Numbered from the stretch's first letter, positions 33,625-47,967 are shown. The stretch: DNA of 64,000 nucleotides from Diadophis punctatus similis (GCA_023053685.1 JALIGW010000010.1:12446919-12510918), one strand, 5' to 3'. The notes: generated from the sequence alone by a model not told the origin. A program made the numbers and translations.

Positions 33625-34390
33625 AGCAACCAAAATTTTGGGCTCAGTTGTGGTCGTAAGTCGAAGACCATCTCTGTCTTCCTCTGGATGGCAGCCTTGC
33701 CTAGTAAACTCCTTCCCTTTTCTGGGAATTTTCCTCTGTTAGAGGCACCAAAATAACCCAGATGATATAAAGTCTCCTGCTCGAGGTTGGACTAGATGAC
33801 CTCCAAGGTGCCTTCCAGCCCTGGATTGCTGTGCTGTTTCAAAGCCTCTTCTGAAGCCGCATCTAGTACCAGGGTTTGTGGTCCTTAATTCCTCTCCTTT
33901 TTTTTTTCTCTCTCTCTCTCCCTTCCTCCATCCATCCATTATCTCATTCACTTTCCCTTCCCTCCCTCCCTTTCTTTCTTTTTCTCTTTCTTTCTCTTTC
34001 CTTACCTTCTCTTCCTTTCTTTCTTGTCTAACCCTTTTCTTTCTATTTTCTTTCTTTCTTTCCCTTTCTTTCTTGCCTTTCCCCTTTCTTTCTTTCTTTC
34101 ACTTTCCCTTCCCTTCCCTCCTTCTTTCTTCTTTCTTTCTTTCTCTCTTCCCTTCCAACCAAACCCAGCCAGCCTCACCGCAGCAGCAGAGGAGGGGCCC
34201 ACATGCACATGGCAGCCAGGAAGGAAGTCGCCACCTGATTGGTTGGCGGCTAACTGTCCTGTGTGGCCAAAGGCCCGAGAGAAATGGTGTTTCAGCGAAG
34301 GGGCTGCGCCGAAGGGCGTGGAGCGGAGGCCCATTGGCCAGGGCAAATGGGTGGGGGAGGGCCAGCCGAGGAGGAAAGCTGGAGTTAAAT
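33625..34390. repeat. Large inverted repeat, right arm
   Basis: Inverted partner of 29849-30503. The pyrimidine tract (33890-34150) is longer than the purine tract of the left arm, which explains the length difference. The arm ends 88 bp from POLA1 exon 6. The CR1-like 3' end GGTTGGACTAGATGACCTCC is at 33785. Confidence 0.85.
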
Positions 34391-34478
34391 GGGCAGAGGT
34401 GGAAGCTTGAAGAAGGAGGCATGGCCAAGGGTAGGAGACCCATTCTGCCCACAAATACATACTACATACATTTCCTAC

Positions 34479-34541
34479 CTTAGCATTCAGATCTTGCAAA
34501 ATGTCACCTAGCAAATCATCTTTAGAGAGATCAACTGCTTT
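34479..34541 (-). CDS. POLA1: POLA1 coding exon 6
   Basis: 63 nt, residues 155-175, both phases 0. Acceptor TTTTCTTTTGCAG, donor AAG|GTAGGA. The product KAVDLSKDDLLGDILQDLNA ends with K. This conserved D-D-L-L-G-D-I-L helix resembles the short replisome-binding motif of yeast Pol1, though that role is inference here. Confidence 0.95.
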
Positions 34542-34772
34542 CTGCAAAAGAAAATATAGGTTTTCCATAAACTTTTGAATATTTTCCAATCCCGTTCAAG
34601 GTAAGCAATGATATACTTGACCTTAATTTCAGAAAACAAGAAATAATTAATAGGGAGTTGACTGTAAAATCAGTGGCGTTATAAATGTTTTAAATAAATA
34701 AATAAAATAGCAAAAACTTGAGAGAATAATATACAATTCTAAAATATATATTTTATGCAAATTAAAACTTAC

Positions 34773-34888
34773 ATCAGCATTTTTCTTGCCAGTGTTAGCC
34801 ATGAACATGGATTTAATAGTGTTTGGCTTTGATACCAGTGTCTTCTTCAATTTGTTTTCGTCATATGTGGAAGCTGTATCTTTTCTTC
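34773..34888 (-). CDS. POLA1: POLA1 coding exon 5
   Basis: 116 nt, residues about 116-154. Acceptor TTATTACCAG, donor GAT|GTAAGT. The product ends LVSKPNTIKSMFMANTGKKN then AD, matching mammalian VTKPNNIKSMFIACAGKK. Separated from exon 6 by the shortest intron in the window (231 bp), which has remained free of insertions. Confidence 0.95.
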
Positions 34889-35277
34889 CTGGTAATAATA
34901 AAAAAATTAAAACATCGAAATCTATTCATCAGGTATCATTTTAAAAAAATCTAAAACCAATCTTGAGTGCAATGTTAAATCATAGCGTAGTGTTGCAAAT
35001 AAGGACTGAGGCTTCTCTTACCTTCCATTCTATTGGTTATTAAGCACTTATGCAGCACTTATGTTTCTGTCACCACTGTACAAATACTGAACAATAAAAT
35101 CTGTGCCCTGTACCTTCTTTGTCATCTAATTGACCTTGAACAAAAGGTAATGGGAATGGGAATGGAAAAGGAACAATCTGCCATTATGTTTTTTCATACA
35201 GGCAAAGCAGCAAGGCATCTAAGGATTCTTTAATCCCAGGCCAAATCATGAGAAAGAATTTCCAGCACCTCACAAAC
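34889..35277. other. POLA1: POLA1 intron 4, left part: no recognised feature
   Basis: AT-rich sequence; nothing supportable. Confidence 0.45.
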
Positions 35278-35279
35278 TA

Positions 35280-36230
35280 CCATATTTTTCAGAGTATAAG
35301 ATGCACCGAAGTATAAGACGCACCTTAGTTTTGGGGGAGGAAAACAAGGAAAAAAGGCCTCTGCCTCCCAGCAATTTGCCAAACACCAAACAGCACAGAT
35401 GATATACACTGTTTGCTGTGTATTTCTGTGCATGTGTGTCTGACCCATAGAAATAGCAAAGAATTAGAGAAATGTACATTATGGCAGTATATTAATCCCA
35501 GAAAGTTTTCTTAAATGTAATCACATTAACTCCTCCCAATTATTTAAATAGATCTACTCCAAACATGACTAAGTCAGGGTTTAATTCAGCTGCCTTATTT
35601 TAATACTAATACTTAATACTAATAGTTAATACTTAATACTAAAACAGGACATTTCAGATTATACTTTTACAGATCTTTAAAATCGATGTGGCTTTCTGGA
35701 AGTATTCTCTACTATTTAAAAGAAGATACAATAGCACTGGGCCTCATCAGATCAAGCATTTATTTTAAAAAGCTTCTTCAATTTGTTAAGTTGTCTAGAA
35801 CAATAATAAAACAATCTTTAAAAATAAGTTTAATAATTTGAACATTCTATAGGCATTTACAGTTATTGACTTACCTTCTTGCCGCAAAAAACAGCCAGTT
35901 TCAGCACAGTCTGGTTAGCACAAGAAAATAAAATTCTATCTTTGCCTCTCCCTCCAGCAATTTGACTCCGTGCAGCTTTAGTTTCACTTTCATTTTAGCA
36001 GGGGGGGGGCTTGCTGGCAATTTCAATAAATCAGCTGAGTGTCAGGAGGCAGATAATCAGTGGCTAATGAGGCTCTGCTGCTGTTTGCTGCAAAAAGGTA
36101 AATTGCTGGCAGGCAAAGATCAAAGAGTGGGGGTGGCTGGGTGGGGCTACATTCGGTGTATAAGATGCACCCAAGTTTTCACCTTCTTTTGGGGGGTAAA
36201 ATGGTGCGTCTTATACTCCGAAAAATACGG
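35280..36230. mobile_element. 951-bp TA-target miniature transposon, copy 2
   Basis: Ends CCATATTTTTCAGAGTATAA and TATACTCCGAAAAATACGG, flanked by TA (35278-35279, 36231-36232). Same interior as 4254-5107, with an internal duplication of the GTATAAGA terminus (near 35297 and 35312) and an AATACTTAATACTAATAG expansion near 35602. Confidence 0.88.
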
Positions 36231-36350
36231 TAACCCTCCCTCATCAAAATGCTAGGTAGAATAATGTGGAAGGATCTGTGGATGAGGGCAAAATGCATAC
36301 AAGAGAATAACTGCTGCAAAAAAAGAGGAAAAGGAGTTGCAAAATATGTA

Positions 36351-37206
36351 CCATATTTTTCGGAATATAAAACGCACCGGAGTATAAGACGCACCTTAGT
36401 TTTGGGGGAGGAAAACAAGGAAAAAAGGCTTCCCAGCAATTTGCCAAACAACAAACAGCACAGATGATATACATTGTTTGCTGTGTATTTCTGTGCATGT
36501 GTGCCTGACCCATAGAAATAGCAAAGAATTGGAGAAATGTACATTATGCCAGAAAGTTTTCTTAAATGTAGTCACACTAACTCCTCCCAATTATTTAAAT
36601 AGACCTACTCCAAGGTAAGTCAGGATTTAACTCAGCTGCTTTATCTTAATACTAATCAGGACACTGTTACGTTTCAGACTATACTTGTACAGAGCTGTTA
36701 AAATTAATTAAAATTTCTGGAAGTATACATTATTCTCTATTATTTAAAAGATGATACAATAGCACTGGGCCTCTTCAGAGCAAGCATTTATTTTAAAAAG
36801 CTTCTTCATTTTGTTAAGTTGTCTAAAACAATAATAAGCAGTCTTTAAAAAAGAAGTCTAATAATTTGAACATTTTACAGACATTTATAGTTATTCCCTT
36901 ACCCCCTTGCATCCAGTTCAGCAGAAAATAAAAATCTGTGTCTCTCCCAGCTATTTGCCTCTTTGCAGCTAGTTTCAGTTTCATTTTAGCACGTGGCAAA
37001 TCAGCTGAGGGTCCGGAAGCTGCGAATGACTTCCTTGGCTTAACAGGCTCTTCCCTGTTTGCTGCAAGCAGGCAAATTGCTGGAAGACAGAGGCCAAAGG
37101 GTGGGGGTGGGTGGGTGGGTGGGGCTACATTTGGTGTATAAGACACACCCAAGTTTTCACCTTATTTTTGGGGGTAAAAGGTGCATCTTATACTCCAAAA
37201 ATACGG
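36351..37206. mobile_element. 856-bp TA-target miniature transposon, copy 3
   Basis: Ends CCATATTTTTCGGAATATAA and TATACTCCAAAAATACGG, flanked by TA (36349-36350, 37207-37208). Same orientation as copy 2 and only 118 bp from it. Confidence 0.88.
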
Positions 37207-37208
37207 TA

Positions 37209-38436
37209 TGTGTGTACAATTAGTGGGTAATTATTAGTGTGCAGAATTATTGTGCATCTAAATGAAAATGAAAATTTGCCCATCTCATTCGTTTATTTGC
37301 ATCTGTTAAAATGAGAATAATAAGCAAACAACTCAAAATGTACAAATAAACATTTCTGACATTTTAAAAAATATATTCAGTGATCAATATAGCCAGCCTT
37401 CTTTTCAATAACATTCATGGAGTCTGTCAGTTTCTTGATCTGTTGACAATCAACTTTTTGTGCAGTAGCAACCACAGCCTCCCAGACACGGTTCAGAGAC
37501 GTGTACTGTTTTCCTTCACTGTAAAGAAAGACAGTATGTTTTACAGATGACCCACAAGTTCTCAATAGGGTTTAGGTCAGGTGAGGAAGGAGGCCATGTC
37601 ATTATTCTTTCATCATTAAGGCCTTTACTGGAGTGGAGTGGAGCACTTCGGTGCATGCAATGGAGCATTGTCCTGCATAAAAATCATGGTCTTTTTGAAA
37701 TATGCAGACTTTTTCCTGTACCACTGCTTGAAGAAAGTGTTTTCTAAAAACTGGCAGTAGGTTTGGGAGTTGATTTTTGAGTCCATTTTCAATCCAAAAA
37801 GGTCCAACTAGCTCATCTTTCATAATACCAGCCCATACCGGTACCCCACCTGCACCTTGCTGGTGTCCGAGTTGAAGTGGAGCTCTGTGCCTGTTACTGA
37901 TCCAGCCACAGGCCCATCCATCTGGTCCGTCAAGAGTCACTGTCATCTCATCAGTACATAAAACCTTTGAAAAATCTGTCTTCAGATATTTCTTGGCCCA
38001 GTCTTGCCGTTTCAACTTATGTGTTTTGTTCAGTGGTAGTCGGGTTTCAGCCTTCCGTACCTTGGCCATGTCTCTGAGCATTGAACACCTTGTACTTCTG
38101 GGCAATCCAGGTAGGTTGCAGTTCTAGAATATGACAGCACTGGAGATAATGGGTTTCTGGTAGCTTCATGTTTGATTCTTCTTAAATCTTTGGCAGTTAA
38201 TGTGCATCTTTTTTCTCAACACGTTTCTTGTGACCTTGTTAACTATTTCCAACAAAACGTTTGATGGTTCTGTGATCATGCCACAATATCTCAGCAATTT
38301 CAAGAGCGCTGCATCCCTCTGAAAGACTTTTTACAATGTTTGACTTTTCAGAGTCAGTTAAATTTTTGGCCCATTTTGCCTGAGGAAAATGAGCCAAATA
38401 ATTATGCCTGCCTAATAATTATGAACACCTTGATAT
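37209..38436 (-). pseudogene. Tc1-like transposase pseudogene and element remains
   Basis: On minus, pieces at 37602-38105, 37625-37807 and 37377-37565 read as a Tc1 transposase. Visible blocks are VLCTDEMTVTLDGPDGW (first catalytic Asp), VWAGIMKDELVGPFWIENGL, MIFMQDNAPLHA (second Asp), then KKLTDSMNVIEKKAGYIDH at the C-terminus. Frameshifts separate the pieces. Both ends carry a similar AATTATTAG-containing region in inverted orientation, consistent with terminal repeats, but decayed. It is next to copy 3 above and shares the TA at 37207-37208. Confidence 0.85.
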
Positions 38437-38499
38437 AGGGTGTTGATTTCCTCAGGCCACACCCTCCCCACTACACAAATACACATCACCTGATATGCA

Positions 38500-38727
38500 T
38501 ATACTGCCCAAAAAACGGCCTGAAAATGGCCCGGAAAACAGCCCGGAAAACGGCCTGTTTTCTGGCTGTTTTGTGAGCTGTTTTTCGAGCCATTTTCAGG
38601 CCGTTTTTCGGCACTCTGGCGCCCACGAAGACCAGCTGGCATGTACACCATGTGCACACTGGAAACCAGAAGAGCAGCTGGCAACGGCGCGCATGCCCAC
38701 AGACATAGGTTCGCCATCACGATCTTA
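38500..38727. mobile_element. hAT miniature element (TGATGGCGAACC family), partial copy
   Basis: Right end ATAGGTTCGCCATCACG is present but no left end was found. An internal hairpin of GGCCTGAAAATGGCC type blocks spans about 38510-38610. Confidence 0.6.
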
Positions 38728-40310
38728 TACCATTTCAGACAAGTGACTCTTCTTAAAAACCTCCAGTGATGAAGCATCCACAATGTCTGACGGCAAGCTG
38801 TTCCACGGTCCTCGTTGTTAGGAAGTTTCTCCCTAATTCCAAGTTGCTTCTCTCCTTGATTAGTTTCCATCCATTGTTTCTCATCCTGCCCTCTGATGCT
38901 TTGGTAAATTAAATGACCCCCTCCTCTTTGTGGCAGCCTCTAAAATACTGGAATACTGCTATCATGTCCCCAGTAGTCCTTTTTTTCTCTAAACTAGCCA
39001 AACCCAAACCCTGAAACCTTCTACATATGTTTTAGTCTCCAGGCCTTTAATTATCTTCTTTGCACTTTTTCCAAAGTCTTAACAACTTTTTTGTAATGTG
39101 GTGATCAAAACTTGATGCAGTATTTCAGGTGTGGTCATACCAAGGCTTTATAAAGCAGTACTAATATTTCACATGATTTTGAATCTATGCCTCTGTTTAT
39201 ACAACCAAGGATTGTATTAGCTTTTTTTGCTGCTGGCTCATGTTTAAGTGATCATCTCCAGGACTCCAAGGTCCCTCTCACAGTTACTGTTTTTGAGCCA
39301 GGTTTCACCTAATCTGTACTTATAACTTTGGGTTTTCCTGCCCAAGTGTCTAACCTTGCTTTTCTCCACATTAAATTTTATTTTGTTGGATAGGGCACAT
39401 TGTTCAAGTCTGTCAAGATCTTTTTGGAACCTGAGCTTGTCTTTTGGGGTATTAGCTATTCCTGCCAGCTTAGTGTCATCTGTAAATTTGATGAGTTCCC
39501 CTTCTATTCCCTCATCTAAGTCATTTATGAAGATACTGGAACTAAGACAGAACCTTGTGGTACCCCACTGCTTACTTCCCTCCATATAGATGTAGTATCA
39601 TTAAGGACTACTCGTTGAGTACTGTTTGTCAGCCAGTTACAAATCCATCTGGTGATGATGCTGTCTATCCCACGTTTTTCTAGCTTACCAAGAAGTAGAT
39701 TGTGATCTACTTTGTCAAATGCCTTGCTGAAGTCTAAATATACTATGTCCACAGCATTTTAGTCTACTAATTAATCATTTTGTCAAATAATGTAATAAGA
39801 TTGGTTTGGCATGATCTGTTCTTAACAAACCCATGCTGGCTTCTAGTTATAACTTTATTTGTTTCTAGAAGTTCACAGATCTGTTTTTTGATTATTTTTT
39901 CCAGTATCTTCCCAGATATTGATGTTAGGCTGATTGGTCTGTAGTTTCTTGGGTCTGTTTTTTTCTTCTTCTTCTTCCTTTTTTGAAGATGGGAACCACA
40001 TCAACTCTTTTCCAATCCTCCTGTAGTTCTCCACTGCTCCAAGATTTTTTAAAGATATGATACAATGGTTTTGAGATAACATCTACCAGCTTCTTCAGAA
40101 CTCTGGGATGTAATCCATGAGGACCCGGTGATTTATGTTCATCAAGGTTAGACAAATGTTCTCTTACTATTTTCTTGCTTATTTTAATTCTTATTTGTAG
40201 TCTGTCTTTTACAGTTATGTTTTTGGTAGGTTGGGCTATAGTTTCTTTTTGTGTGAAGACTGATGCAAACAATGAGTTAAGACATTGTCTCAGTCTGATC
40301 AATCACAGTG
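38728..40310 (-). mobile_element. CR1-type LINE, truncated and broken
   Basis: On minus, pieces at 39925-40302, 39525-39752 and 39244-39585 give CR1 reverse transcriptase: LDEHKSPGPHGLHPRVLKKL, DIVYLDFSKAFDKVDHNLLL, VSSGVPQGSVL, INDLDEGIEGELIKFTDDTK (catalytic region FTDD where F/Y-A-D-D is normal). The 3' UTR (CCAGTGATGAAGCATCCAC on plus) follows. Frameshifts and a missing extreme 3' end make it inactive. Confidence 0.88.
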
Positions 40311-40855
40311 ATCAATGTAGCAAAAATCAAGGGCTGAGGAATTGCAAGTTATGTATAAAAGAACTTACATAAGTGGATAAATTATAATAGAAATGAGACC
40401 TGGGTATATCAAATGAAATGTAAAAACAAACTGAATGAAGTGGAATTTGATAAACTCAAGAAACATGCATGGTAAAAAAAATAGATTAATTTGTGCTTTC
40501 ATTTATTTGGTTTTCTGTTTCTTATGCCTTCTGCACCTCAAAAGGTAATAGTATAATGCACATATATATATGTATGTACTAAAAATTACCAACCAGCAGT
40601 TGTCTCACCAACATTGTGAGTAGCAACTTTGCAACTTCATTTTTGCCGTAAGATTTCCATAAAAGCAGTTCCACAGAACACCTATTGCTGTAACTGAGAT
40701 TATCAAATGCATGTTTCATGATTATGGTATTGTGTAGAAACATGTATAATGATATATGGTAAATGGTATTTCTATCACAAGTTATCTAGGACCCGAATGA
40801 CAAGATGCTTTTATCAATACATTAAAGGATTTACCTGGGTTTGGGGGGGGGGGTT
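40311..40855. other. POLA1: POLA1 intron 4: no recognised feature
   Basis: AT-rich sequence between the CR1 remnant and the SINE-like repeat. Confidence 0.45.
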
Positions 40856-41057
40856 GTTGTTTGGTGACTTCAAGTCAGTTTTTGATTCGTAGCAACTGTC
40901 TGGACAAATCCTACAGTTTTCTTGGTAAGATTTTTCAAAAATGGTTTGCCAATGGCTGCTTCCCAGAGCTGTGTATGTGTGACTGGCCCAAAGTCATTCA
41001 GATGACTTCATATCTAATGCAGGACTAGAACTCAAGGTTTCTGACAATGCCTTAACC
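40856..41057 (+). repeat. Squamate SINE-like repeat, left piece
   Basis: Contains TTCAAGTCAGTTTTTGATTC and GTGACTGGCCCAAAGTCATT, then ends in GCCTTAACC at a hAT insertion. It resumes at 43501 as CCTTAACCATTACATCAAAC then TGGCTCTC. A related copy lies at 58610-58860 (GCCTGGTGCCTTAACCACTA). Confidence 0.7.
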
Positions 41058-43500
<2,443 letters not shown>

Positions 43501-43530
43501 CCTTAACCATTACATCAAACTGGCTCTCTC
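43501..43530 (+). repeat. Squamate SINE-like repeat, right piece
   Basis: Continuation of the repeat interrupted at 41057, ending ACTGGCTCTCTCC. Confidence 0.65.
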
Positions 43531-44143
43531 CTGTTTATTTACAGGCAATATAATCACAGCATATAAACATGCCCTGTTTCCTAGGAACGGACACTACTCA
43601 CTGATAAGGCTCCACCTTCCCATAGTTCAGAGCCATCATATTGCTCTCTGTCGAGCCCAACATTTTAACCTGGCCTAGGATGCACAGTCTCTCCCAATTC
43701 CGGTGTAATATTGATATGAAATAAATCACATTTTGAATTACTTATCTCAGCAATTTCATGTAGATAATAGTATTGAAGACAAAACAATACTTCATAATGA
43801 CTAGATATTCAGGACTCCTGTTGCAATCAGTGTTGCAAGTAGGATTAAAACAATGTGCTCCAGTTCCAGCTTAGCGGGGAAATCAATCAGATATCAAAAA
43901 TTACAGAGAAAATAAGCAAGAATAAAAAATAAAAAATAATCCAACATGCTACCAAAGCACTTCTGAAACCAGATAGAAACAGTTCTAGAAAATTGGTTTC
44001 CTTCAAGAGTGTCCAAAGATGGACTATTACTTTCTTAAGTATTCTTCCCAACAAAATGACTAGGTTACATAAGGCAGTTACCCAATACTTAATATATTGC
44101 TATCAATATATATTGGAGAAAGTTGATGAAAAAATGTACTCAC
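43531..44143. other. POLA1: POLA1 intron 4, right part: no recognised feature
   Basis: AT-rich sequence; nothing supportable. Confidence 0.45.
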
Positions 44144-44224
44144 GTTTCTCGTCAGAATTAAGAGCATCGTCTTCTAAGTCTTCATCAAAAATTTCCCTGC
44201 CATCTTCTACATAACCGACTCCAT
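44144..44224 (-). CDS. POLA1: POLA1 coding exon 4
   Basis: 81 nt, residues about 89-115. Acceptor TTTTTTCATAG, donor AAAC|GTGAGT. The product [20 protein letters not shown] continues ALNSDEK, nearly identical to mammalian POLA1. Confidence 0.96.
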
Positions 44225-44918
44225 CTATGAAAAAATGGCACTCTTTACAACCAAGTCACTGTATTTATATTTTGCATTAAAAGTTGTACTTAGGAAGGCA
44301 AATTAATCCAGGTTCCCTCGATTTTTCCATCATTTTGCAGTGGTAGAATAACAAACCTGAGGTTTTTCAAACTAAACTACAATTACTATTTTCCATAACC
44401 ACTGAGCAGACTGGCTGTGATACTGGTTAGATGGCTGGGACAGTTCTAGGGAGATCCATGTTCCAATTCCTTAGGTTACCTTTCACTAATCACTATCATC
44501 AGCCTATCTAAAAGGCTTGTTTTAAAGATAAAATTAAAAAGGAAATAATACGTATTATTAGTAGATGCTAAACTATAAAAGTACAAAGATACAAATGCAT
44601 TTTGTAATCTATTGGCTCACTCTCACAAATAAAAACCAACTTGTCATTTCTAATTCTTGACATTTCTCATATTCTTGACATTGCACAGTACATAATACTA
44701 GAAGAAATTATTTTATTTCATTTCATTAACCATCTTAAAATGTAGACATATCCTCACAAATGACTTGGTAGTTGATAACTTAGGGAAAAAAACTTGGCTA
44801 CAGCAGCACAACCAGCTATAAAAATCATGCCAAATAGTCAGGAGAAACTGACTATCTTACTCCTGCCAATTTACATCTACATCTAAGCAGTTTTTTTATT
44901 CAAATCACTTTTACATAT
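44225..44918. other. POLA1: POLA1 intron 3: no recognised feature
   Basis: AT-rich sequence, no visible repeat boundaries. Confidence 0.45.
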
Positions 44919-45241
44919 AGGTAGTCCTTGATTATCACAATTGGGACAATTGCTTAATGTGGTCATTAAGCAAATCAGATGGTCATTACATTAATACAGC
45001 TTCTCCCAATAACTTTTGTTTGTTGGAAGACCCCTGAGAAGATCGCAAATAGTGATCATGTGACCCCTGGCTGCAACCATCATAAATACATGCTCATTTC
45101 TAGCACTTGAATTTTGATCACATGACTGTGGGGACGCTGCAATAGTTATAAGTGTGAGGACTGATTGTAAGTCACTTTTTCCCAGCACCATTGTAACTTC
45201 AAATAGTTGCTAAATGAATGGTTACAAGTTGAAGACCTACC
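44919..45241. mobile_element. Miniature inverted-repeat element, AGGTAGTC / GACCTACC family, complete
   Basis: Left end TAGGTAGTCCTTGATTATCA, right end GGTTACAAGTTGAAGACCTA. The interior has TTGCTTAATGTGGTCATTAAG, GATCATGTGACCCCTGG and AAGTGTGAGGACTGATTGTA. Related decayed copies are at 7988-8108, 18617, 30504-31149 and 33231-33690. Confidence 0.7.
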
Positions 45242-45655
45242 AGTAGTTAGTTTTTTCCTATTATTATAAGAAATATTCACTTATTCTAGATTTCTAAAAA
45301 AAAAATTAATGACAAGGGGCTAAACCAATTGCTCTCTCACTATGCCTGTTTTGAAAGAATTCTGCCTTTGTTCTTAATATTACAGTTGAAGTATCAGAAC
45401 AGTAACCAGAATAATCGACTCAGGCAGTGTTGTTATATAAATCAAGTTGAATCCATTGCCAGAATAACAGCTCAGTTAATGCCACTAACTGATATTCATT
45501 AGTTTTCCTTTAGATACACACGAGATTCAGACAAATTTTATAAAACACGGTTATTTTTTAAAATAACAAAGTTTGTTTAAATCACATTGCCAGAAAATGA
45601 ATGGAAAAACAGTTTTAATATCAGCCCAAAGATAAAAAAAATCAATTTTACAAAC

Positions 45656-45752
45656 CATCATCCACAATCCAGTCATCATCCTGGCGTTCTCTGACAATCT
45701 TAGAATATTGTTCTTCATCAATTTCATCATAAATACCTGTAAATTCCTCAAC
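45656..45752 (-). CDS. POLA1: POLA1 coding exon 3
   Basis: 97 nt, residues about 57-88. Acceptor TTTTCTTCTGTAG, donor GATG|GTTTGT. The product [20 protein letters not shown] continues [12 protein letters not shown], matching the conserved acidic start of the protein. Confidence 0.96.
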
Positions 45753-45841
45753 CTACAGAAGAAAATAATTACTATAACTTTTTTAAAAACAACAAAGAAA
45801 ATAAGATTTTGATATTCTGACATTATTGGGATATTTATTTA

Positions 45842-46225
45842 AATAGATATGCCTAACCAAGCTGCAGCAACTTTCTGACCTTAACTGATCTCAGAAGCTA
45901 AATAGAATATATTTGGATATAGAACCATTTTCAGATTCTAGATTTATTGTCCAAACTAAGAAATTGAAAAAATAACCAAAAAAGGAACAGCTAATTGTTT
46001 CAATTACACTGCCATGAAAAACATTAGATGCAATCATCAGGAGTCAACTTGATGCTTATAGGGCATCTTCATATTTTTATACATACAAATAAGAGACATA
46101 TACTTAGTAGTAGCTTCATTCTCCTACATAGCATTCTTCACTTATGAGTCTCAATATTCAAGGCAGCATGAACACAGCTATAGGGGGATGGGTGCTATCA
46201 TCCATCTTGAAGAGTACCAGTTCCT
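45842..46225. other. POLA1: POLA1 intron 2, left part: no recognised feature
   Basis: AT-rich; nothing seen. Confidence 0.4.
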
Positions 46226-46335
46226 AAATAGCAATAGCAATAGCACTTAGACTTATATACCGCTTCATAGTGCTTTACAGCCCTGTCTAAGCGGTTTACA
46301 GAGTTCAGCATATTGCCCCCAACAAACTGGGTTAA
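46226..46335 (-). repeat. CR1-type LINE 3' end with ATAGC-like tail, copy 2
   Basis: AAATAGCAATAGCAATAGCA leads into CTTAGACTTATATACCGCTT and CAGCATATTGCCCCCAACAA, the same 3' end as at 5600-5845 but shorter. Confidence 0.65.
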
Positions 46336-46473
46336 TAAATAAATGTAGATAAATTCTCATACAAAAATGTGTGTGGACACATGCGTGTGGACACATTCAC
46401 TCACAAAACAATATGGTAATGACGTATCTACATTGATTTTAAAAAACTGAAATTAGAGCAACTTTTTAGTTAC

Positions 46474-46598
46474 CTCGTATTTTATTTTCTCACCAGCCTT
46501 TGCCTTCTTCAGCCGCTCCAGAGCTTCTTGCCTTCCTTTTTTAGATTTTTTCTCACGACGCAAACGTGAAGATGCAAGATTTGCAGTATTTGTTGTTT
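46474..46598 (-). CDS. POLA1: POLA1 coding exon 2
   Basis: 125 nt, residues about 15-56. Acceptor TCTGTTTTTCAG, donor GAG|GTAACT. It encodes [20 protein letters not shown] then [10 protein letters not shown], the signature basic helix of the POLA1 N-terminal family. This exon is the strongest single identifier of the gene. Confidence 0.97.
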
Positions 46599-47967
46599 CT
46601 GAAAAACAGAATTGATAACAAGTATTAAAAACAGCATAGAACTAACAGACACACACACAAGGTCAAAACTTTGATAATAGTGTCAATGAAAGATAAAAGA
46701 TCTGTTGATTAGAATTCTACCCATTGAAACTACTAATAAAGAAAATGCTGTGCATTAACATATGTAACTTTGTTTAAATTATATACTGTTTCTTACTTTA
46801 TAGAAAAATCAAATAAAAATGTATCAGAGACTGCAACTGCATACAATAAAACTAAATAATATCAAATCTTAAAATTTAAAAAGGAAATGCTCTGTAAAAG
46901 GAAGTATTTCAGTGTTTCAATTTATTAATAAATCTTTAGTGTCAACCTTTATTGAATATATTTTGTAATTAAATGTATTAAGATACTAATTTTTGCAGAA
47001 TTCTGTTTCTACAAGTCTACAGAAGATTCAAGATCTTGTGAGAAGAAATATCCATCTGGTTCAGTTCCAAGCTGGGAGAAAGGCACTAGAGACAAAATGG
47101 AGGCTGGAGGCTGATTGGAAAGAGGGTCCATTTATTGATGAACAGGACCACATGTCTGTGGTCCTGATGCAGCTGACCAAAATGAGTTGAAAGTGAGGGG
47201 GTTTTATACCTTCTCTTGGGCTTTGCACTTGAGCTTCCTGTTCCTATGCAAGAACATGTATTCTATTGGCTGTTGTCAGACTCCCATGGGGCCATGTAGG
47301 GGTTATGTAGGGGTTATAGCTGGCTCTATAGGCAAAGTACAAATCCTAGGTGTTTGTCTGAACTAAGTTTGGTTGAAGTTTCTTTGGGTGATGCAATGTC
47401 TGAAAAGTTATGGGTAATTCCTATTGTGGCTTAATGTCTTTGTCCTGGTTTGGTTCTTGGGTGAGGGTATTTGCTTATGAATAGTTATCTAGTTTTCAAT
47501 AAGCTCTTTATCTCTTAAGTGCTGACATCTGCTGATGGCTATTAAGGAAGGTGAAGGCTGCTTTCTGTCTCCAAGAGCATGTTTCTCCATTTCTCCTTTA
47601 GGGAAATATAATATTCTACCTATTTTAATATTCCTCAAAATATTTCATTCTTCTAGGAGGGGGATGGCTTCCCACAATCTAAAATATATTGGTTTATGCC
47701 TCTGTACAGACACTACCAGAGAGCATCATACTAGTTCATTTAGCTTTCCTTTCAAGGAACAGCACAGAGAACAATCCTTGGGAGCAAATATCAAGTTAGG
47801 TTTGTGCATGGAACCCACAAATAAAATACCCCAGAATTTCAGACAATGGTGAATGATAGCACCTGAGACAAAATACTAGGTAATAAGAATTCAAAAATAA
47901 ATGTAAACACGAGAAAAAGCAGCTAATGAGAGGAAAATTAAGATCAAGACAGTCCAAATCCTTTATT
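46599..47967. other. POLA1: POLA1 intron 1, left part, with an LTR-like tract at about 47040-47875
   Basis: A GC-raised tract has, on minus, a TATA-like GGTATAAAACCCCC (near 47205) and ATTGG/CCAAT-type motifs (AATAGAATACATG nearby). This looks like a retroviral-type LTR on minus, but TG/CA ends and a target duplication could not be fixed. The rest is AT-rich without feature. Confidence 0.3.

Noticed and set aside
33878..34589. Ser/Phe/Leu and Lys/Glu-rich frames
   Set aside because: They read through the pyrimidine tract of the right arm; the part overlapping exon 6 is explained by POLA1.
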